Assembly (NCBI GenBank): GCA_021787125.1
Contig: JAJYMI010000078.1
Span: 1-40,022, forward strand
DNA: 40,022 bases
Direction: 5' to 3'
DNA from: Thermoplasmata archaeon
GTDB lineage: Archaea; Thermoplasmatota; Thermoplasmata; Thermoplasmatales; GCA-001856825
The notes under the pieces were generated by a model. The model saw only the letters and a program-made list of their open reading frames with translations. It was not told the origin of the DNA and made no database searches. The first letter of the stretch is position 1, and each line of letters begins with the position of its first letter. Below are positions 36,715-40,022 of this stretch, one piece after another. A program made the position numbers and the translations under genes.

Positions 36715-37173
36715 TCAGCGGAGAGAGAGAAACTTCTCGACATCCACACCATTCAATCTGGCGAAGACGAGTGAGGCCACCCTGGTGCTCATGAATGGAT
36801 TCTTTTCTCTCAGCTTGTTTACTTCAGAAATGACGTCTCTCTTGTTCATCCCGGTCTTCTTAGTGATTAAGGCTATGACCGTTTCGGTCACGTCTTCAAC
36901 ATCCCTCTCGTTCATTATTGCGTCGAAGTTTGGCTTATAATCCAGGCCTATCTCTATCCCGTTGATCGAGCAGGTAATCGCGTACCCACTCTCAGTCTGT
37001 TTCAGACATCTCTCTTCAAGTCCTATTCTCAGGAACTCTTTGACCTGGTCTGGCGTGAGGTATCTCGTCTTTATTGCCAGTATCGTGAGTATTTCGGCTT
37101 CCGTAAACTCATACTTCCCCGTAGTCTTCCTAAGGTAGAGAAGGAGCTTCCTTATCTCTTCGACCATCCAGAC
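36715..37173 (-). CDS. DUF2240-like archaeal protein
   Basis: VEEIRKLLLYLRKTTGKYEFTEAEILTILAIKTRYLTPDQVKEFLRIGLEERCL. Start probably internal Met near 37173 rather than 37230. Confidence 0.7.
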   Translation of the reverse strand, partial: VWMVEEIRKLLLYLRKTTGKYEFTEAEILTILAIKTRYLTPDQVKEFLRIGLEERCLKQTESGYAITCSINGIEIGLDYKPNFDAIMNERDVEDVTETVIALITKKTGMNKRDVISEVNKLREKNPFMSTRVASLVFARLNGVDVEKFLSLR

Positions 37174-37624
37174 CTCCAATCGGGACGACAATGTTGCACT
37201 TGCCACATGCAAGTCTTGAGGTAAATTCAATCACATTTCCATCAAACAACTGGGTATCCGAGTAAATGCGGCTCCCCCCGTTCTCGATGAAGAAGTCAGC
37301 TATCTCTGATCTGTTCCTTACGTAAAGGATCAGGGAGTCTGTGTAAAAAAGCGCCCTCTTCAGTTTCTCTTTCTCTATATTCTCAGATACTGTGACCATA
37401 GTCGATCCGCCCGTTATAGCGTCGGCAATGTCATCGACCTGAGTGATCTCCGCGTCGAGATAGAGCTCGTACAGCCCAGAAAGGTCATCATATCTCTTGA
37501 AGTTGAGCTCCCTTCCACTCTTGTAGTCCTCGTCTACCAGCCACAGTGGACCTGATTCGTACCCCTCAAGGGCTTCGGCTTCCACTATCTTTCTTTTACG
37601 GAGCGTGACTGAAGGAATTATCAT
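37130..37624 (-). CDS. Hypothetical protein, possibly HisA/HisF-like partial TIM-barrel
   Basis: 164-aa ORF with patterns resembling HisA-like beta/alpha units (LYELYLDAEITQVDDIADAITGGSTMVTVSENI); weak. Confidence 0.55.
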   Translation of the reverse strand: MIIPSVTLRKRKIVEAEALEGYESGPLWLVDEDYKSGRELNFKRYDDLSGLYELYLDAEITQVDDIADAITGGSTMVTVSENIEKEKLKRALFYTDSLILYVRNRSEIADFFIENGGSRIYSDTQLFDGNVIEFTSRLACGKCNIVVPIGGLDGRRDKEAPSLP

Positions 37625-38724
37625 ATGTATTCTTTAGAAGTGTTAGCCACGATGAGATTAAAAATATTCTCTTGCACGAGTACTATAGTTCCCGACTGGT
37701 TGAAAGAGTGTATGTAATCGATCTCCTGCTGGGACAGATTGATTCCAGAGGGTGTCTCAAGTTCGGTGTGGAAAAAAACCATTGCGGAGGAGTTCCCGTT
37801 GTCGGTCCATTCGACTAGCGAGAAAGGGTACTTCACCAAGAAACCTCTTCCAAGATCCTTTCCTCCAACCTCAACCGTCAGATCGATGTTGACATATGTT
37901 CCATTTCCGCTGGAAGATGGAATGTATGTCTGGACCCACGCGTGCTCCCCGAGACTCGCTTGGCCATTAGTTTCCTGGATCAGAAGACCGTACTGCGTCC
38001 AGGCAGGTATTCCGATGCTCCTGCTCATGGACTCGAAGAGATAGGAAAGTTCCTCGCAGTCTCCTTCCCTCTGCTGGTAGACCTGTTGGGCCGATAAGGG
38101 AACATTACCCAGGTTGTAGGATATATTGTATCTGTAATTCTGGACTATGTAGTTATAGATCGCATCGAGTTTACCGACTACCGTGGTCTCGTTCTTCGTC
38201 AGGTTCAAAGTAAGCTTCGTGAAGAACGAAGGATTGATCACTTCAAGATTCGTGCTTGAATAATTGAAGTATTCCGCATGGTCGTATTCGGTCTTCAGAT
38301 ACGATGGGATCTGAGAAGGAACTCCTGTGGAATTATTCAAATTCTGCCACGTCTTGCCATACGAACTCACGTTGTATGTTATGTTGATGTACGAGCTTCC
38401 TGGATTGATCTGCATCTGCCAGTAAGTCCTGTTCTGAGAGTTTCTAGACGTTCCGTTCACATTGGGAGAGTGTGAAATGGATATGGAACTCCGCTGAAGA
38501 GAGTTGGTGACCGTCGGAGTAAAGTAAAAGGTGAATGCCATATCGGAGGTGAAGCTAAGATTTCTGGAAAATTGAGTGGAGAGCTCGGATGGCATCTGAT
38601 AGGAAGTCGTGGTTATGTTTCCAACCCCGTTGAGCAGATTAGTGTCTTCAGCGATGTAGTACACAGCGGTTAAAGCTATGATAACGACTATAACAACGGC
38701 TATTCCTTTTATTGCGGCCCCCAT
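37621..38724 (-). CDS. Membrane-anchored extracellular transglutaminase-like (TGc) domain protein
   Basis: N-terminal TM; Cys-His-Asp triad in REGDCEELSYLFESMSRSIGIPAW, GEHAWVQTYI, VNIDLTVEVGG; sequon-rich. Confidence 0.85.
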   Translation of the reverse strand: MGAAIKGIAVVIVVIIALTAVYYIAEDTNLLNGVGNITTTSYQMPSELSTQFSRNLSFTSDMAFTFYFTPTVTNSLQRSSISISHSPNVNGTSRNSQNRTYWQMQINPGSSYINITYNVSSYGKTWQNLNNSTGVPSQIPSYLKTEYDHAEYFNYSSTNLEVINPSFFTKLTLNLTKNETTVVGKLDAIYNYIVQNYRYNISYNLGNVPLSAQQVYQQREGDCEELSYLFESMSRSIGIPAWTQYGLLIQETNGQASLGEHAWVQTYIPSSSGNGTYVNIDLTVEVGGKDLGRGFLVKYPFSLVEWTDNGNSSAMVFFHTELETPSGINLSQQEIDYIHSFNQSGTIVLVQENIFNLIVANTSKEYI

Positions 38725-39357
38725 TTAATTAGACCCGAGCCTGACATGGAAAAATTTTATATATAACAGTATCGCAACTGCTATTTCTGGAATTATCGTG
38801 GAAAGAGCATATGGCCCGTGAAGATACTCCACGAATATGGAAGAAGAAAATAGCATCTGAACGAGGAGTGCAAAGTTGTAATAGAGCAGTACCCTGTTCT
38901 TTGATGCACCAATTGAAAGAAGCGCAGCCGACATGACATTGGTCAGAAATGCAAGCAGTGCCACCATCGCTACGAAGACGTAATTCAACATCGAGGTGCT
39001 AGTGACGATTGCGATTGCAAACGCGACAGGGAATGAGAATGCCCCTCCCATTGAAGAAGAGAGTTGAACGAGATCCTCTCTTTTCCTGTACTTCCCCGTG
39101 ACCATGAACAGCTGTTCGCCCGTGGAAAGAATGGGAAGGAAGAGCATTATCGCAAAAAGGGTCAGATCGATGTACTGCTTGAGGGTAGAGAGAGAATAAA
39201 CGAACATTGCTGCATACAAAATTCCCAAGAGCAACCCGAAAAAGAGAAAACGTGCGAACAGAGACTCATCGACCAGCTTGTCTATCCTGTTCCAGTTCAA
39301 GTAGAACAGCGGAGTGAATATCGCCAGAGGAATCAGGATCGCAGGATAGAAATTCAT
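38725..39357 (-). CDS. Polytopic membrane protein, unknown function
   Basis: 210 aa with about six hydrophobic helices; its stop abuts the TGc-protein start (no gap). Confidence 0.75.
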   Translation of the reverse strand: MNFYPAILIPLAIFTPLFYLNWNRIDKLVDESLFARFLFFGLLLGILYAAMFVYSLSTLKQYIDLTLFAIMLFLPILSTGEQLFMVTGKYRKREDLVQLSSSMGGAFSFPVAFAIAIVTSTSMLNYVFVAMVALLAFLTNVMSAALLSIGASKNRVLLYYNFALLVQMLFSSSIFVEYLHGPYALSTIIPEIAVAILLYIKFFHVRLGSN

Positions 39358-39401
39358 CTTCCGAGGTGATAAAATAAATAGTAATTATAATTTCTGACAT
39401 A

Positions 39402-39737
39402 GTGAAGATGGCTATAGCCGTCAGAAAGGATCTCTCAATGGGTAAGGGAAAGATTGCAGCACAGGTAGCCCACGCTGCGGTCGAATGCTCCATGCACGCC
39501 TCTGAAAAGAGGACAGAATGGATTTCACAGGGGCAGAAGAAGATTGTTGTTTGGGTGAGAGATGAAAAGGAACTCCAGGAATTGATCGCCAAGGCAAGAT
39601 CGATTGGAGTAAATTGCTGCCCCATAAGGGATGCAGGACTGACTCAACTGGAACCGGACACTCTTACCTGCTCTGGATTTGGGCCTGATGAGGACTCAGT
39701 GATAGATTCAATAACTGGAAAGTTCAAGCTGGTCTGA
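39402..39737 (+). CDS. pth2: Peptidyl-tRNA hydrolase, Pth2 type
   Basis: MAIAVRKDLSMGKGKIAAQVAHAAVECS, IRDAGLTQLEPDTLTCSGFGPDEDSVIDSITGKFKLV. Confidence 0.96.
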   Translation: MKMAIAVRKDLSMGKGKIAAQVAHAAVECSMHASEKRTEWISQGQKKIVVWVRDEKELQELIAKARSIGVNCCPIRDAGLTQLEPDTLTCSGFGPDEDSVIDSITGKFKLV

Positions 39738-39786
39738 TTTTTTGGAAAGGCAGTTAACTTTATATTAACTTTAAGACTTGGCAGAT

Positions 39787-40022
39787 GTGGTCGATCAACC
39801 TGGCAATCCAGATTTCAGTCAGCCATTTTTGGACGCTCCTGAGAAGACAACCATAAAGGACATGCTGACGATAGCCTGGATTCTTTCACTTGTAATTGGC
39901 ATTATTCTTTTGATCACAGGACTGATATCGTTCGGGATAACCGCAATAGTGGGAGTAGTCGACATCGTAGTCTTTTATGAGTGTAGGGAAATTATCAAAC
40001 TTACGAATCAGAGGCAGCTCTC
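39787..40022 (+). CDS. Membrane protein, unknown function (truncated by window end)
   Basis: Open frame VVDQPGNPDFSQPFLDAPEKTTIKDMLTIAWILSLVIGIILLITGLISFGITAIVGVVDIVVFYECREIIKLTNQRQL; TATA-like TTTATATTA at about 39759. TTG at 39778 is an alternative start. Confidence 0.6.
   Translation, partial: MVDQPGNPDFSQPFLDAPEKTTIKDMLTIAWILSLVIGIILLITGLISFGITAIVGVVDIVVFYECREIIKLTNQRQL

Noticed and set aside
1-40022. CRISPR arrays, insertion sequences, tRNA genes
   Set aside because: No regularly spaced direct repeats, transposase-like ORFs with terminal inverted repeats, or tRNA T-arm signatures were found by eye. A tRNAscan/ISfinder run would be needed to be sure.

Overview
This 40 kb window is gene-dense archaeal chromosome, most likely from a Thermoplasmatales-related organism. 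That inference rests on an HU/HTa-type histone-like protein, an SDR-type L-threonine dehydrogenase with Kbl, and the archaeal translation, replication and SRP genes. Anchors are HtpX, aEF-1beta, aIF5B-NDK-eL24-eS28-L7Ae, TFS, TiaS, PriL, Pth2 and an SRP RNA on the minus strand (about 32851-33160) missed by the ORF track. There is a threonine/one-carbon catabolic block (ilvA-fhs-ftcD-kbl, with tdh nearby) and preQ0/archaeosine genes (queD-queC, plus a separate QueF-family gene). Several N-glycosylation-rich surface proteins are also present. The best candidate for an undescribed system is at 20041-22395: a 55-aa small ORF, a 185-aa orphan protein and a HerA/VirB4-like ATPase with a C-terminal PD-(D/E)XK-like segment, linked by overlapping start/stop codons. 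Two structured intergenic regions (10160-10360 and 8590-8760) are candidate non-coding RNAs. No tRNA, CRISPR array or canonical transposon was seen. All product calls come from reading motifs, without database searches.
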